Below the pieces are notes generated by a model, which was given only the letters and a program-made list of their open reading frames with translations, did no database searches and was not told the DNA's origin. A stretch of 64,000 bases of DNA from Candidatus Megaera polyxenophila (GTDB lineage: Bacteria; Pseudomonadota; Alphaproteobacteria; Rickettsiales; Rickettsiaceae). Of the stretch, positions 36,093 through 45,122 are shown piece after piece. The position numbers and the translations under genes are program-made. Position 1 is the first letter of the stretch, and each line of letters begins with the position of its first letter. The stretch is from contig AP017966.1 of assembly GCA_037101405.1 (NCBI GenBank), positions 1 to 64,000 on the forward strand. Reading direction: 5' to 3'.

Positions 36093-36935
36093 TTAGCCAA
36101 TAATTTTTGTTAAATACACCTGTTCTGGAGTTAAATATTCCAAGGATTGGTGCATCCTTTTACTATTATAAAAAGTTATGTAATCTGTTATAGCATTTTT
36201 TACCTCCTTGACAGTATTTAAAATTATCAAATATATTTTTTCTTGTTTTAATGAACGCCAAAATCTTTCAATAAATACATTATCTAAAGCCCTACCTTTA
36301 CCGTCCATGCTAATCTTGATTTCACGTTTAACAAGTTCGTGGATGAAATTTTTTGACGTAAATTGAGAACCTTGATCGGTATTAAAAACCTCAGGTTGAC
36401 CGTGCTTTTCTAGGGCTTCTTCTAGTGCGTCGATGCAAAAATCACTTTCTAAGCTAATTGAAACCTTCCAGCTCAGAATATAACGGCTAAACCAATCAAT
36501 AATGGCTACTAGATATACAAATCCTTGTGCCATTCTAATATAAGTTATATCGGTGCTCCATACCTGATTTGTCTTAGTAATTTCAACGCCTTTTAAAAGA
36601 TAAGGATATACCTTATGAGCTTGGTTGCGCTTGCTTAAATTCATTTTAGGATAAATGGCTTCTATTGCCATTATTCCGTAATAACGACTTACCGCTTTGC
36701 GACCGATAACAATTCCAAACGGTACAAGATGCCTGGACATTCTTCTGGCCCCGAAATACGGATGCTCTGTGTAGATTTCATCAATTACTTTCATTATTTC
36801 TAAGTCTCTTGTAGTTATTCCTTTTGCCTTGTAATAATAAGTAGATTTATTAATTAAAAGTAGATCGCATTGCCTAGCAATGCTTAGATTTCTACAATTA
36901 TTATCAATCATACTTTTCCTAGTTTCCAAGTCCAA
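36093..36935 (-). CDS. IS3-family transposase OrfB
   Basis: The protein is 280 aa with the DDE retroviral-integrase-like domain: WSTDITYI, FNTDQGSQFT and IERFWRSLK provide the acids. It has the HTH-like N-terminal RQCDLLLINKSTYYYKAKG. It is presumably made as an OrfAB fusion by frameshifting over the A9 run near 36945; the two frames are related by one base. Confidence 0.9.
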   Translation of the reverse strand: MDLETRKSMIDNNCRNLSIARQCDLLLINKSTYYYKAKGITTRDLEIMKVIDEIYTEHPYFGARRMSRHLVPFGIVIGRKAVSRYYGIMAIEAIYPKMNLSKRNQAHKVYPYLLKGVEITKTNQVWSTDITYIRMAQGFVYLVAIIDWFSRYILSWKVSISLESDFCIDALEEALEKHGQPEVFNTDQGSQFTSKNFIHELVKREIKISMDGKGRALDNVFIERFWRSLKQEKIYLIILNTVKEVKNAITDYITFYNSKRMHQSLEYLTPEQVYLTKIIG

Positions 36936-37218
36936 ACAATGTAGATTTTTTTTTCAGCCAGTCACGCTCAACGCTTAACTGTCCTATTTGTTCATATAAT
37001 TGTTTTATCAAATCTTGATTGTCTGGATCTTTTGTTGCCGGCTTAACTTGAAAACCACTAACTAAATTTTCTATACCTCTTTTTTTCCATGCTTGTATTT
37101 GAGTTGCATGAACCCCGTACTTACTGCTTATTTGTGCTATTGTCATTTCAGCTTTTATTGCTTCTATAACAATTTTTGTTTTTTCCGTCGCACTATATTG
37201 CTTCGCTTTTTTAGACAT
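36919..37218 (-). CDS. IS3-family transposase OrfA
   Basis: The protein is 99 aa with an HTH (EMTIAQISSKYGVHATQIQAWKK) and a leucine-zipper-like end (LYEQIGQLSVERDWLKKK). It overlaps OrfB by 17 bases at a run of nine A's. OrfB lies in the +1 frame relative to OrfA, whereas -1 is usual for IS3, so a base may have been gained or lost in the A-run. Confidence 0.85.
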   Translation of the reverse strand: MSKKAKQYSATEKTKIVIEAIKAEMTIAQISSKYGVHATQIQAWKKRGIENLVSGFQVKPATKDPDNQDLIKQLYEQIGQLSVERDWLKKKSTLFGLGN

Positions 37219-38050
37219 ATAATTTCCATTCCCTTGTTGTGAAATTATATCTCATTTTGCATTTTTAGCAGTCCAGTTTTTGGGTACCATTATAATCGGT
37301 CTTTAATTTTTCAATAGTACTTTGTATCCTGCTTTCTTCTTCTTTCGCAGTTTTAAGTTGTTCCAATTTCTCTATAATATTATCTTCTGCTACTATTTCG
37401 TGATAATTACTTTGCGGGAATAAGTTAAATGTATCCTTGGTACTCACACATTTAGGCGGTATCCTTTTTTCTATATGGTTATGCCAGAAATTACATGCAA
37501 TTTTAATAAGCTTTTCTTCTAGATTTTTGTCTCTATTATAAGTATAAATTCTAAAATCCTGTCCTGCAATTAGCACTGCTATATCAACCTTTGGTACATC
37601 GCATATACTTGCATAAAATGCACACTGGATAAGATAGGACTCGGGGACTTGATCAGTACCTGAGTTGCCCCATTCTTTGCCCTTATTAAAGCCAGCAGTT
37701 TTGCATTCAAGAATATAAGGTGAATTAGTAGATATTACCCACCGATCAATATTAGCTCCTAAAAACTTATATTTAGAATGTATTATAGGAGATGAGGGTT
37801 TTTCTATTCTACAACCGCTAACTCTTCCGTATTCTTCAGCAATAACGTCTTCTAAAAGAGTTCCCCAGTGCATTGCAGAGTTAGTTTCGTAAGCAATGTC
37901 TTCACTAGTTTTATCTAAATACACATCAAGAGCAGTGCGATAAGGATTTAAGCTACAGATAGCAGATAGATCAGTTCCTCCCAAATAGTTCTTATGCTCT
38001 CTTAACCATTCTTGCTTGTTTTCCATATTAATAACTTTATTTCTTTATTA

Positions 38051-38305
38051 TTATAAGTAGCGCTTTATTTCCTCAAGCTGACCTAGTACCTTCTGTGGAT
38101 TAAACAGTAAATGCTCTTTCGCCACCGCCTGTCGTTCCAAAAATGAAACTATCAACATACAAAATTCCCTTGGTACTACCACAAACTCATCATCAGTCTT
38201 TGATTTAATCCACATTGATAAGCTATGAGTTGAAATATCACCAACCATGCCCCAGAGAAGGTTAGATATTTCTTCACGAGGAATAAAACGATCTTTTATA
38301 GCCAT
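38051..38305 (-). CDS. hypothetical protein, 84 aa
   Basis: The product reads DRFIPREEISNLLWGMVGD, CMLIVSFLERQAVAKEHLL. Probably helical; no domain recognised. It starts one base from the stop of the upstream 210-aa gene and is followed by the YqaJ gene, so it belongs to the recombination operon. Confidence 0.6.
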   Translation of the reverse strand: MAIKDRFIPREEISNLLWGMVGDISTHSLSMWIKSKTDDEFVVVPREFCMLIVSFLERQAVAKEHLLFNPQKVLGQLEEIKRYL

Positions 38306-38306
38306 A

Positions 38307-38939
38307 TTATACCTCTACCCCTCTAGTTAGTGAAAAGTAAGAGCGTAATTCTTGATCATGCATGTAAGCATTATACTCTGCCTCATCTATTGCCTGCTCT
38401 AGAGCTACCGGGTCATATTCGCTAGTATCCCAGTCAACACAGTAATCTTTTGCCTTTTCAAGTAAATATTCGTATTTATCAATATCAACCATAAGCCAGT
38501 AGTAGTCATCACCGTAATTCTTATAGGGGATATTATATAAATTCGCTCTCTCTACTTGCTCCTCTATAAATGCTTCTCTTACCCTTACTCCGATTCTTGC
38601 AAAAGTTTCTTTAGCAGAATCAGATAATTCTAAGCTTTCAGTTTTAGCTTCATGAAATTTGAATGTTTCTACTATATTAGCTGGTAATTTGGATGCTTGA
38701 CGCTCATTGTAGATTTTTACAGCTAACCTTGCTTGCTCAAGATTAGAAAATACTTGCACCGCTTCTTTGATCGGTAGTAACATTTTCTTTAAGGTTTCTA
38801 TAGCCTTAGCAACGCTTAATTCTTCTAAGTTTGATAGACTGATAAATGTGGAATTGATATTGGTGTGATTTGACGCCCTAAAGATTGTATCTTTACTTAA
38901 GGCGGAATTGTTGCTATTATGCATATAATTCTCCTGCAA
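38307..38939 (-). CDS. hypothetical protein, 210 aa
   Basis: Acidic, probably helical protein (LEQARLAVKIYNERQASKLP, ALEQAIDEAEYNAYMHDQ). No domain recognised. It is the first gene of the minus-strand operon leading to YqaJ, XRE and RecT, and TATTCTCCTGC upstream of the ATG gives a CAGGAG ribosome site. Function unknown; a single-strand-binding or nuclease-accessory role would fit but is not shown. Confidence 0.6.
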   Translation of the reverse strand: MQENYMHNSNNSALSKDTIFRASNHTNINSTFISLSNLEELSVAKAIETLKKMLLPIKEAVQVFSNLEQARLAVKIYNERQASKLPANIVETFKFHEAKTESLELSDSAKETFARIGVRVREAFIEEQVERANLYNIPYKNYGDDYYWLMVDIDKYEYLLEKAKDYCVDWDTSEYDPVALEQAIDEAEYNAYMHDQELRSYFSLTRGVEV

Positions 38940-39011
38940 AGGTTGAGTTGATAAAGTTGAGAATATCCCGACGGATCAAAGTAAGAATATTCTCAACAAG
39001 TAATACATAAA

Positions 39012-39046
39012 AACGTCTTAAGCTGTGAACCTTAAGGCGTTTTTTT
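39012..39046. terminator. bidirectional rho-independent terminator
   Basis: Stem arms AACGTCTTAAG and CTTAAGGCGTT with an 8-base loop and one G-T wobble, flanked by A5 on the left and T7 on the right. It can stop transcription of the minus-strand wHTH gene (39129-39467) and is read in both directions. Confidence 0.75.
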
Positions 39047-39128
39047 ATGCCTTACTTATAGATTAGTATAATGCATGGAAATTATATTGTCAACTTATAT
39101 TTTCTTTTTATTAAACTTTAATTACACC

Positions 39129-39467
39129 TTAACTAAGGTTAGGTTTTATATTTTTTTTCGATAAGTGTAGTGAAACTATTTTTTGCATGGAATCAATATT
39201 TAATAATATACTACGCTGCCGTGTTTTATTATGCATATCAAACGAAATATCACCTTCTTCTATAAATTTTTTTAAAGTTTTATATACAGCAGTACGGGAA
39301 ACATTAGCTTTTTCAGCAATAAACGCTGTGGTTATTTTGCTTTTTCCTGCAATAGAAGTTTGCACTATTATTTGTAATATTAATCTTTGTGATGGTGTGT
39401 AATAATCATAGCTCCCAATAGCTTCTAATAAAAGATTAGGCTCTAATAAATCAAGTGAATTAGTCAT
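39129..39467 (-). CDS. winged-helix DNA-binding protein
   Basis: The protein is 112 aa. A winged-helix HTH is visible: SKITTAFIAEKANVSRTAVYKTLKKFIEEG. It is divergent from the replication operon at 39839 across a 371-base gap. It may repress that operon. No effector domain. Confidence 0.75.
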   Translation of the reverse strand: MTNSLDLLEPNLLLEAIGSYDYYTPSQRLILQIIVQTSIAGKSKITTAFIAEKANVSRTAVYKTLKKFIEEGDISFDMHNKTRQRSILLNIDSMQKIVSLHLSKKNIKPNLS

Positions 39468-39838
39468 TGTTACCTAGAATTAAATAAGTTTTTTTGAAGT
39501 GTTATTTAAGTTATTGACATTAAAAAACAATACCTTTAACCTACACTAACAATAAGTATGAATAACACAAACAGGAGAAACCCTTATACTGAAGTAAGAT
39601 TTAAGAAAATGAAAGAAATTATTAGATAGGTTTACCACACATCTGCCAGGATATTGTCTTTAAACTTATCTAGTACTAAACCAGATGTATCGAGTGATAC
39701 GTCAACCGTGCTTTTTTATCCAGTAACGACTAAACCAGCAACGATTGGTCTTAGAATAGTAAAGTATTATTTTACTGTCAAGCCCTTTGTTTTTGGTTAG
39801 TTGAATATTGCTTTAATTTTAATTAACTAACACCATAA
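39468..39838. other. 371-base divergent intergenic region, candidate origin/operator
   Basis: Located between the winged-helix gene and the DnaA-domain replication operon. It holds two direct copies of ACTAAACCAG (39675-39684 and 39729-39738) and an inverted repeat GTATC/GATAC (39687-39700). No hairpin leader like those at 2040 or 46150 was found. A promoter/operator pair or origin is expected here. Confidence 0.4.
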
Positions 39839-40300
39839 ATGTCTAAGTTAGCATTACGAACAGAGCAGGAAGCTCAAACCTTACAAACTCAAGAACTATC
39901 CTTAGAAGCACAAGTATTTTTAGCTTTCAAACGTAGAAGTAAAAATAGGCATGAGTTATTAGATCAATTAACTAGAGCTAATGTCATTCTAGAAAAACAA
40001 CTTACTAATAAGACAAGGCTATTACATCCAAAAGCCCGTACTATTGCAGAAAAAATTCTTAACAAGTTAGCATATGCAGGAGTTGAAGAAGCTATACTTA
40101 CACATAAACAGTTACAGATAATAACTAGATGTTTAGCTGATCAGAATAGAAGTCTTATACACCAATTAGGCAGATTGTTTAATTTTGAATATAAAAGGAA
40201 ATATTTAAAATATAAGCGGTGCTATGTTTTTCAAATACACTCAATAATAAAAGAAACAGTAGGAATCTCCAATAAGAGAAAGGAGGTGTATTATGATTAA
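39839..40300 (+). CDS. replication-operon protein with tandem-paralogous domain, 153 aa
   Basis: The segment HPKARTIAEKILNKLAYAGV to ILTHKQLQIITRCLADQNRS resembles the segment AKDILAPVIQKLEKGERVIL to LNHKYISTITFCKRGQNCN of the next protein, so the two share a domain. It overlaps the next gene by eight bases. Function unknown; DNA binding is likely given the basic HTH-like helices. Confidence 0.65.
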   Translation: MSKLALRTEQEAQTLQTQELSLEAQVFLAFKRRSKNRHELLDQLTRANVILEKQLTNKTRLLHPKARTIAEKILNKLAYAGVEEAILTHKQLQIITRCLADQNRSLIHQLGRLFNFEYKRKYLKYKRCYVFQIHSIIKETVGISNKRKEVYYD

Positions 40301-41879
40301 CACCGCTCTTCATATAAGGAAGCAGGAAGCTCAAATTAACCAAGACCAACTATGCAAACTCTACTCATTTAAGGAAGAGAAAGCCCGCTATCGTAAGAGT
40401 TATATTAACTGGGATAAGATAAAGAGAGCTAACAGGAAAGCTATCCGTGAAAAATCTAAGCACTTAAGTAAGGATGCAAAAGATATTCTAGCTCCCGTTA
40501 TACAAAAACTAGAAAAAGGCGAGCGTGTCATCCTTAATCATAAGTATATTTCTACAATTACCTTTTGTAAAAGAGGGCAAAATTGTAATATCATAAAGCA
40601 ATTAGAATCTGTCCTAGATATTACCTACCATAATTCTATTACTGTTGACGGCAAAACATATCGCCATAGTTACGAATTTGCATATTATAAACAGGAAATA
40701 GTATCTAAAGAAGATAATTCTACCGCTCAATTTATTAAGCGAGAGAAATCCTTAAACTTCAGTAAACAAGCCAGTTTTGATACGTCTATAGAAAATAATA
40801 ATACTGAAAGTATTAGATCTAACGTGCATGCGCACGAATCTAATTTTTCACAAAATACTCAAGAAATCAAACAAGAGGAAAATAAAGAACCTCAAATAGT
40901 AGAACTTCCAAAAGAACCTGTTAAACCTGCTAAGCTTAAAAAACGACTATCTAACGAGCGAAAAAAACCTACTAACTCCGAGCGTAAGGCAAGAATTTAC
41001 CGGTTTAACCAGTACAAAGAGCCACAGAACTTAGGCTACCACTACCCGTTAACTAAGGAGGATGGCGATAAGTTACAAAGCCTATCAGGGCGAGATTTTA
41101 GCCTAAATGCGATGAATGAAATACTTCTCGATATGTCAAAACGGCGAGATAACAGGTTTTGCTCAAAAGCTCAATTTATAGCTTATTTCGGCACGTGTCT
41201 TAAATACGAGAAGCGGGATGCTGTTAAAACCGGCAACGATAATTTCCGCATAAAAGCAAACATCACTCCAATAAACAAAAAGGAAATAATTAAAGCAAAG
41301 CAGATAGAACAATACCTAGCCGAGGTGGAACAGAAGGCGATTACCCATGTTTGCCCTGAGAACCAACTAAAAGCAAGGATTGCTAACGTCCTTGAACCAC
41401 TAAGAAGCTACGAGCTACTGTCAAACATTAAGGATTTTGCGGTAGTAGGCGGTATTGTAAGAATTTACTTAAGAGCCGATTGCCAATTGAGTGGTTTTGA
41501 AACTGATTTAGTTTTAAGTCAGGTTAAGTCTATTTATTCAACGCATGAGGTAAACATAGAAAGCGTGGAGTATTTACTAGAAAATGCTTGTCAGCAAGTA
41601 AAAGGCTATGACGATGTGCAGACAAAAGGAACTGTAGCCACTCAGACATTACAACAAGGCATTTGGGGAGATATTTGCCAAAAGTTAATAGAAACATGCG
41701 GTATTCACGTTTATAATAACTGGTTTAGCAAGTTAATTCCCATTATTGATAAGCAGAATAGAATTATTGAGCTAAAAGCTCCTAATTTGTTTGTCAAGGA
41801 GTGGATAGAACACAATTATAAAAATGCAATTAATAATATTGCTACCACCCTAGGATTAAAGTTTGTAAAAATAATTTAA
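40293..41879 (+). CDS. plasmid replication protein with a C-terminal DnaA-N-like domain
   Basis: The protein is 528 aa. The last 75 residues (GIWGDICQKLIETCGIHVYNNWFS, LIELKAPN-type strand, FVKEWIEHNYK) match domain I of DnaA, which normally lies at the N-terminus of DnaA. Rickettsial plasmid Rep proteins are known to carry such a DnaA-like domain. The first 140 residues share a domain with the upstream protein; the middle (about 230-450) is not recognised and contains a basic proline-rich linker. A strong ribosome site, AAAGGAGGTG, lies at 40279-40288. Confidence 0.75.
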   Translation: MINTALHIRKQEAQINQDQLCKLYSFKEEKARYRKSYINWDKIKRANRKAIREKSKHLSKDAKDILAPVIQKLEKGERVILNHKYISTITFCKRGQNCNIIKQLESVLDITYHNSITVDGKTYRHSYEFAYYKQEIVSKEDNSTAQFIKREKSLNFSKQASFDTSIENNNTESIRSNVHAHESNFSQNTQEIKQEENKEPQIVELPKEPVKPAKLKKRLSNERKKPTNSERKARIYRFNQYKEPQNLGYHYPLTKEDGDKLQSLSGRDFSLNAMNEILLDMSKRRDNRFCSKAQFIAYFGTCLKYEKRDAVKTGNDNFRIKANITPINKKEIIKAKQIEQYLAEVEQKAITHVCPENQLKARIANVLEPLRSYELLSNIKDFAVVGGIVRIYLRADCQLSGFETDLVLSQVKSIYSTHEVNIESVEYLLENACQQVKGYDDVQTKGTVATQTLQQGIWGDICQKLIETCGIHVYNNWFSKLIPIIDKQNRIIELKAPNLFVKEWIEHNYKNAINNIATTLGLKFVKII

Positions 41880-41892
41880 AAAGACAGGAGCC

Positions 41893-43353
41893 TTAAATTC
41901 TTAAACTATATTGCCCAGTTGTTCCTTTTATACCAACTTTAGTAGGAGTATTAAATGTTTTTTTGTCTTCTAATATTTCCTGTATGGTTAATAATTGGAT
42001 TTTATCATATTTTATTCCTTTATATTCCCATATTCCCGCTTGTGCCGCTTCTTCCCTCATGCCTTTTGTTGGTTCTTGTAAAGATATAAAACCTGCTAAT
42101 ACTGATTTATCTTCTCTATCTAGTACTCCTCTTAATTCTCTAATATTGGCAGGAGTAATATTTTGCCCTCCTTTTACAGAAATCACCATATCTTTTAATC
42201 CTTCAGTTGTATCTATATATATACGACCGTCAATTCCTTTATCTCCGCTTTTCTGTTTTGTAGGTAATCCTTTAACTTGTTCTATAGCCCAGTGTTGAAA
42301 CTGATGTGGTGAATATTTCATTAATACTTCTGCTTGTTCAAAACTTACAGGTACTCCGTCTATTTCAAAATGTTCTGTCTCAACAAGGCGGTATTTTTCT
42401 GTTAATTGATGTTTGATAAGAATTATAGGAAGCATTGCAATATCGCATCCTATCCATTTTCTTTGATTTTTCAAAGCTGAATATATTGTTGTTCCACATC
42501 CGCAAAAAGGATCAAATACCACTCCATCAGGAGGACAAGAAGCTTTAATTATTCTATCAAGTAAAGCTATTGGTTTTTGGGTGGGATAACCTAGTCGTTC
42601 TTTTGAAGATGGGTTAAGTGCTTGTATGTCTATCCAATAATCATTAGGTAATACTCCTTGATCTTGATAATAACGATACTCTTTTCCATTCTTTATATTT
42701 CTTTGATAAATCTTCCCCTCTTCATCTATAAAAGTCGGTTCGTGCATAGTAGAAAAATCACGTTGTATACATACATCATTATAATTAAAGGTATATTGAT
42801 TACTTTTTGAATACCACAATATTATATCATGTTTTTTAGGAAAAAATTTTGTTGATCTACCGCCCGTTTTATAGCACCAAATAATTTCATTCTTAAAATT
42901 TTGATGCCCAAATATGCCATCCATCATTACTTTTATATAATGACTTGCAGTAGGGTCGCAATGAAGATAAATAGAACCAGTAGGTCTTAATATAACTTTC
43001 ATATGCAATAATCTTTCTACCATGTAGACTAAATAAGCAAGTAAAGCTGGTTGTGTATTTCTTAAAGCCTTTATCCATGTACTCCAAAAAACAACATAAG
43101 TATCGTCAATATCATATTCCTTCATTAAGACTTCCATATTTCTTAATTTATCTTCTTTTTCTGCGTTAAGGGTCCAAGTATCGCAAAAAGCCTCTGCTGA
43201 TTCAGATACAGGGTAGCCAGTCATTGCTTTATACATCATGTTATAATTGCGTTTAGAATTAAAAGGAGGGTCAAGATATATAAGGTCAACACTGTCTTTT
43301 TTTAATTTTTGTTTCATTACATATAGGTTGTCTCCATAGTATAAAATATTCAT
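41893..43353 (-). CDS. N4/N6 DNA methyltransferase fused to an Mrr-like nuclease
   Basis: The protein is 486 aa. The N-terminal methyltransferase has DLIYLDPPFNSKRNY (motif IV) and VVFDPFCGCGTT (AdoMet-binding FxGxG) in the beta-type order. Residues about 350-460 form a PD-(D/E)XK nuclease of the Mrr type: FQHWAIEQVKG, KGIDGRIYI and MVISVKGGQ. A single polypeptide carrying both activities would be a compact restriction-modification enzyme. It lies opposite the Rep operon, 13 bases from its end, with no specificity subunit. Confidence 0.85.
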   Translation of the reverse strand: MNILYYGDNLYVMKQKLKKDSVDLIYLDPPFNSKRNYNMMYKAMTGYPVSESAEAFCDTWTLNAEKEDKLRNMEVLMKEYDIDDTYVVFWSTWIKALRNTQPALLAYLVYMVERLLHMKVILRPTGSIYLHCDPTASHYIKVMMDGIFGHQNFKNEIIWCYKTGGRSTKFFPKKHDIILWYSKSNQYTFNYNDVCIQRDFSTMHEPTFIDEEGKIYQRNIKNGKEYRYYQDQGVLPNDYWIDIQALNPSSKERLGYPTQKPIALLDRIIKASCPPDGVVFDPFCGCGTTIYSALKNQRKWIGCDIAMLPIILIKHQLTEKYRLVETEHFEIDGVPVSFEQAEVLMKYSPHQFQHWAIEQVKGLPTKQKSGDKGIDGRIYIDTTEGLKDMVISVKGGQNITPANIRELRGVLDREDKSVLAGFISLQEPTKGMREEAAQAGIWEYKGIKYDKIQLLTIQEILEDKKTFNTPTKVGIKGTTGQYSLRI

Positions 43354-43573
43354 AAAATCCCCTGCTTAACTAGTAGGCTAAATATACACCCATATCCTTG
43401 TTATTATACCTAACAACCAATTTATCAATCTTCTTTTAATTAAAGATTTAGCTTATGAATGAGGATAAGTAGCTAAAAGGCCACTAAATATAGATGATAT
43501 TAATTTCTTTTTAGATACTTAACCTAAAAAGTATAAAAATTAGAATTTAAGTTGAAAGAGTTTTAGTTAAAAA

Positions 43574-43600
43574 TAAGGCAACTATAAAATAATTGCCTTA
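43574..43600 (-). terminator. rho-independent terminator
   Basis: Perfect 8-bp arms TAAGGCAA and TTGCCTTA; on the minus strand the stem is followed by a run of T (TTTTTAA). It lies downstream of the TfoX-like gene 43734-43970. The rest of the 43354-43733 gap is AT-rich with no gene. Confidence 0.65.
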
Positions 43601-43733
43601 CCTTAAAAGATGTCTAACCGTTATGGTAATTTATAATTTAACCTAATTTTTTTAAGTTCTAATAATAAAAATTGAAAATAACAAAAAAATAAGTACCTTT
43701 TGTTGCAAACAGATCAAGTTTCATATTTTTAGT

Positions 43734-43970
43734 TCAGGCAGATACTAAAGCAATATTATAAGCTTGTCTCAATTGGTCTTTAATCTCTTTTTCTTTATCA
43801 ATTTTAATAAATATATTTTGGTCATTTAATAGATAAAGTCCTTCAGCATGTAATTTGGCAAATAATATTCCATCTCTATAAATACCTGTGAATTGATCGT
43901 GCATACGATACTCCACTTGACCTATAGAAGTCATCGTTATAATGATTGTTCTAATTATGTATTTATCCAT
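43734..43970 (-). CDS. TfoX N-terminal-domain-like protein, 78 aa
   Basis: It reads VEYRMHDQFTGIYRDGILFAKLHAEGLYLL, close to the protein at 34067-34300 and with the TfoX N-terminal strand pattern. The C-terminal domain is absent. A diverged relative is encoded divergently at 44121-44450. Function unknown. Confidence 0.65.
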   Translation of the reverse strand: MDKYIIRTIIITMTSIGQVEYRMHDQFTGIYRDGILFAKLHAEGLYLLNDQNIFIKIDKEKEIKDQLRQAYNIALVSA

Positions 43971-44120
43971 TTTCTAGGAAGCAAAAAAATGTTTAATCAT
44001 TTAGTGTGTGGAAATATACAGGAAAAAGGTTAATAAATAGATAATCAAATTATTAGCTGTACAAATACTTCTAGGTGAAGTAATCTTAATATTTCTTAAT
44101 AAAACTAGAATAATTGATTT

Positions 44121-44450
44121 ATGATACAGGAAGAATTTATCGCTAAAATACTTGAAGTATTGTCTCCGATGCCTGATGTTACTGCAATAAAAAGTAAAGG
44201 CCACATAGTTTTATATAAGGATGGAGTTATGTTTGGCAAGATAATTGAGCAAAATGTTTTATTGTTAAGTAATGGTAATAAGTTTGTTGAAGTAGAAAGT
44301 GAACTAATAGTTAGAATACTTAGACCTAAAACCCAACTTGATCAATCTGACTGTGATGCGTTCTTGTTTAAAGCTACTAAGTCATGGTGGTTGGCTAAAA
44401 GTAAGATATGGACTATTTCAGCTACAAAAGGATTTTTAGAAAATATTTAG
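44121..44450 (+). CDS. diverged TfoX-like protein, 109 aa
   Basis: It reads VTAIKSKGHIVLYKDGVMFGKIIEQNVLLL, a more distant TfoX N-terminal-like strand pattern; the conserved R-M is replaced. The C-terminal part (SWWLAKSKIWTISATKGFLENI) is not shared with the two other copies. Divergent to 43734-43970. Confidence 0.55.
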   Translation: MIQEEFIAKILEVLSPMPDVTAIKSKGHIVLYKDGVMFGKIIEQNVLLLSNGNKFVEVESELIVRILRPKTQLDQSDCDAFLFKATKSWWLAKSKIWTISATKGFLENI

Positions 44451-44563
44451 CATATTAAGCTTATTTATACACACCATATAAAAAATCAAAACTCATTTTT
44501 TGTTTACTGTTGATAATTTTACTTATATACTTAAGTAAGTAATTAAAACCAAGAGAATCAAAA

Positions 44564-44830
44564 ATGACTAGACTAAGTATAGATATACCAAATGAATTAC
44601 ACCATTATCTCAAAATACATACGGCACGAAAAAAAGTAACTGTAGTAGATTTTGTAAGAGATGCCATATACAAAAAAATTGATCATGATAAAGTTCCTAA
44701 TCGTGAGACCATAAAAGCTATTGAAGAATCAAAAAAAGGTATAGGTATTAACGAATATTCTTCTTTTAAAGATATGATCAAAAAAATTAAAAATGAATTA
44801 AAAGAAGAAGGATTACAAATAAATGATTAA
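44564..44830 (+). CDS. RHH antitoxin of a RelB/YafQ-type pair
   Basis: The protein is 88 aa. The N-terminal strand RLSIDIPNELHHYLKIHTA is followed by VTVVDFVRDAIYKKI, an RHH fold. It overlaps the toxin gene by eight bases, as usual. The N-terminal DNA-binding domain would autoregulate the operon and the C-terminal tail would wrap the toxin. Confidence 0.8.
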   Translation: MTRLSIDIPNELHHYLKIHTARKKVTVVDFVRDAIYKKIDHDKVPNRETIKAIEESKKGIGINEYSSFKDMIKKIKNELKEEGLQIND

Positions 44831-45116
44831 AACAGTAGCTACTAATAGATACGAAAAAGAACTTAAACTAATGATTAAACGTGGAAAAGATTTAAATAAA
44901 TTAGATTACTTGCTTGAGATATTAGAAGCTAATATTAATAAAAAAATAAAACACCATTTATTACTACCAGAAAAGTATTGCCTTCATAAATTAATAGGTA
45001 AATATAAAGGCTACTGGGAATGTCATATAGAGCCTGACTGGTTGCTGGTTTATTATTTAGATGACGAAGTGTTGAGACTGGAGCGTACAGGTACACATAA
45101 CGATATTTTTAAGTGA
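44823..45116 (+). CDS. YafQ/RelE-family mRNA endonuclease toxin
   Basis: The protein is 97 aa. It shows the family pattern: KTVATNRYEKELKLMIKRGKD, HKLIGKYKGYWECHIEPDWLLVYYL and a final LERTGTHNDIF. YafQ-type toxins cleave mRNA on ribosomes. It overlaps the antitoxin and precedes a nucleotidyltransferase-HEPN gene by six bases, so the three may be cotranscribed. Confidence 0.85.
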   Translation: MIKTVATNRYEKELKLMIKRGKDLNKLDYLLEILEANINKKIKHHLLLPEKYCLHKLIGKYKGYWECHIEPDWLLVYYLDDEVLRLERTGTHNDIFK

Positions 45117-45122
45117 TAAGAG

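Larger units (their letters stand above)
36035..37282 (-). mobile_element. IS3-family insertion sequence
   Basis: About 1.25 kb with OrfA (36919-37218) and OrfB (36093-36935). Imperfect terminal inverted repeats share CCCAA and ACTAAAAAT/CTAAAAAT: GGCCCAATTTGTCTAGAC at the left end and GCAGTCCAGTTTTTGG at the right end. A 3-bp direct repeat GGT (36032-36034 and 37283-37285) fits the IS3-family target duplication. The exact ends may be off by a few bases. Confidence 0.75.
35843..38026 (-). pseudogene. YqaJ-type viral recombinase exonuclease interrupted by an IS
   Basis: The N-terminal part (37283-38026) reads KNYLGGTDLSAICSLNPYRT, HWGTLLEDVIAEEYGR and YILECKTAGF, the YqaJ / lambda-exonuclease-like fold (D-ExK core). 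The C-terminal part (35843-36034) reads LDIQEFMRDYDVLIDNNGN to FLIK. Joining them gives GTLDIQE across a 3-bp GGT duplication. The IS3-family element between them kills the gene. The partner annealase recT is intact, so the recombination pair is no longer complete. Confidence 0.8.

Noticed and set aside
44001-44204. Minus-strand frame opposite the diverged TfoX-like gene
   Set aside because: No motif, overlaps a better-supported gene and its promoter region.
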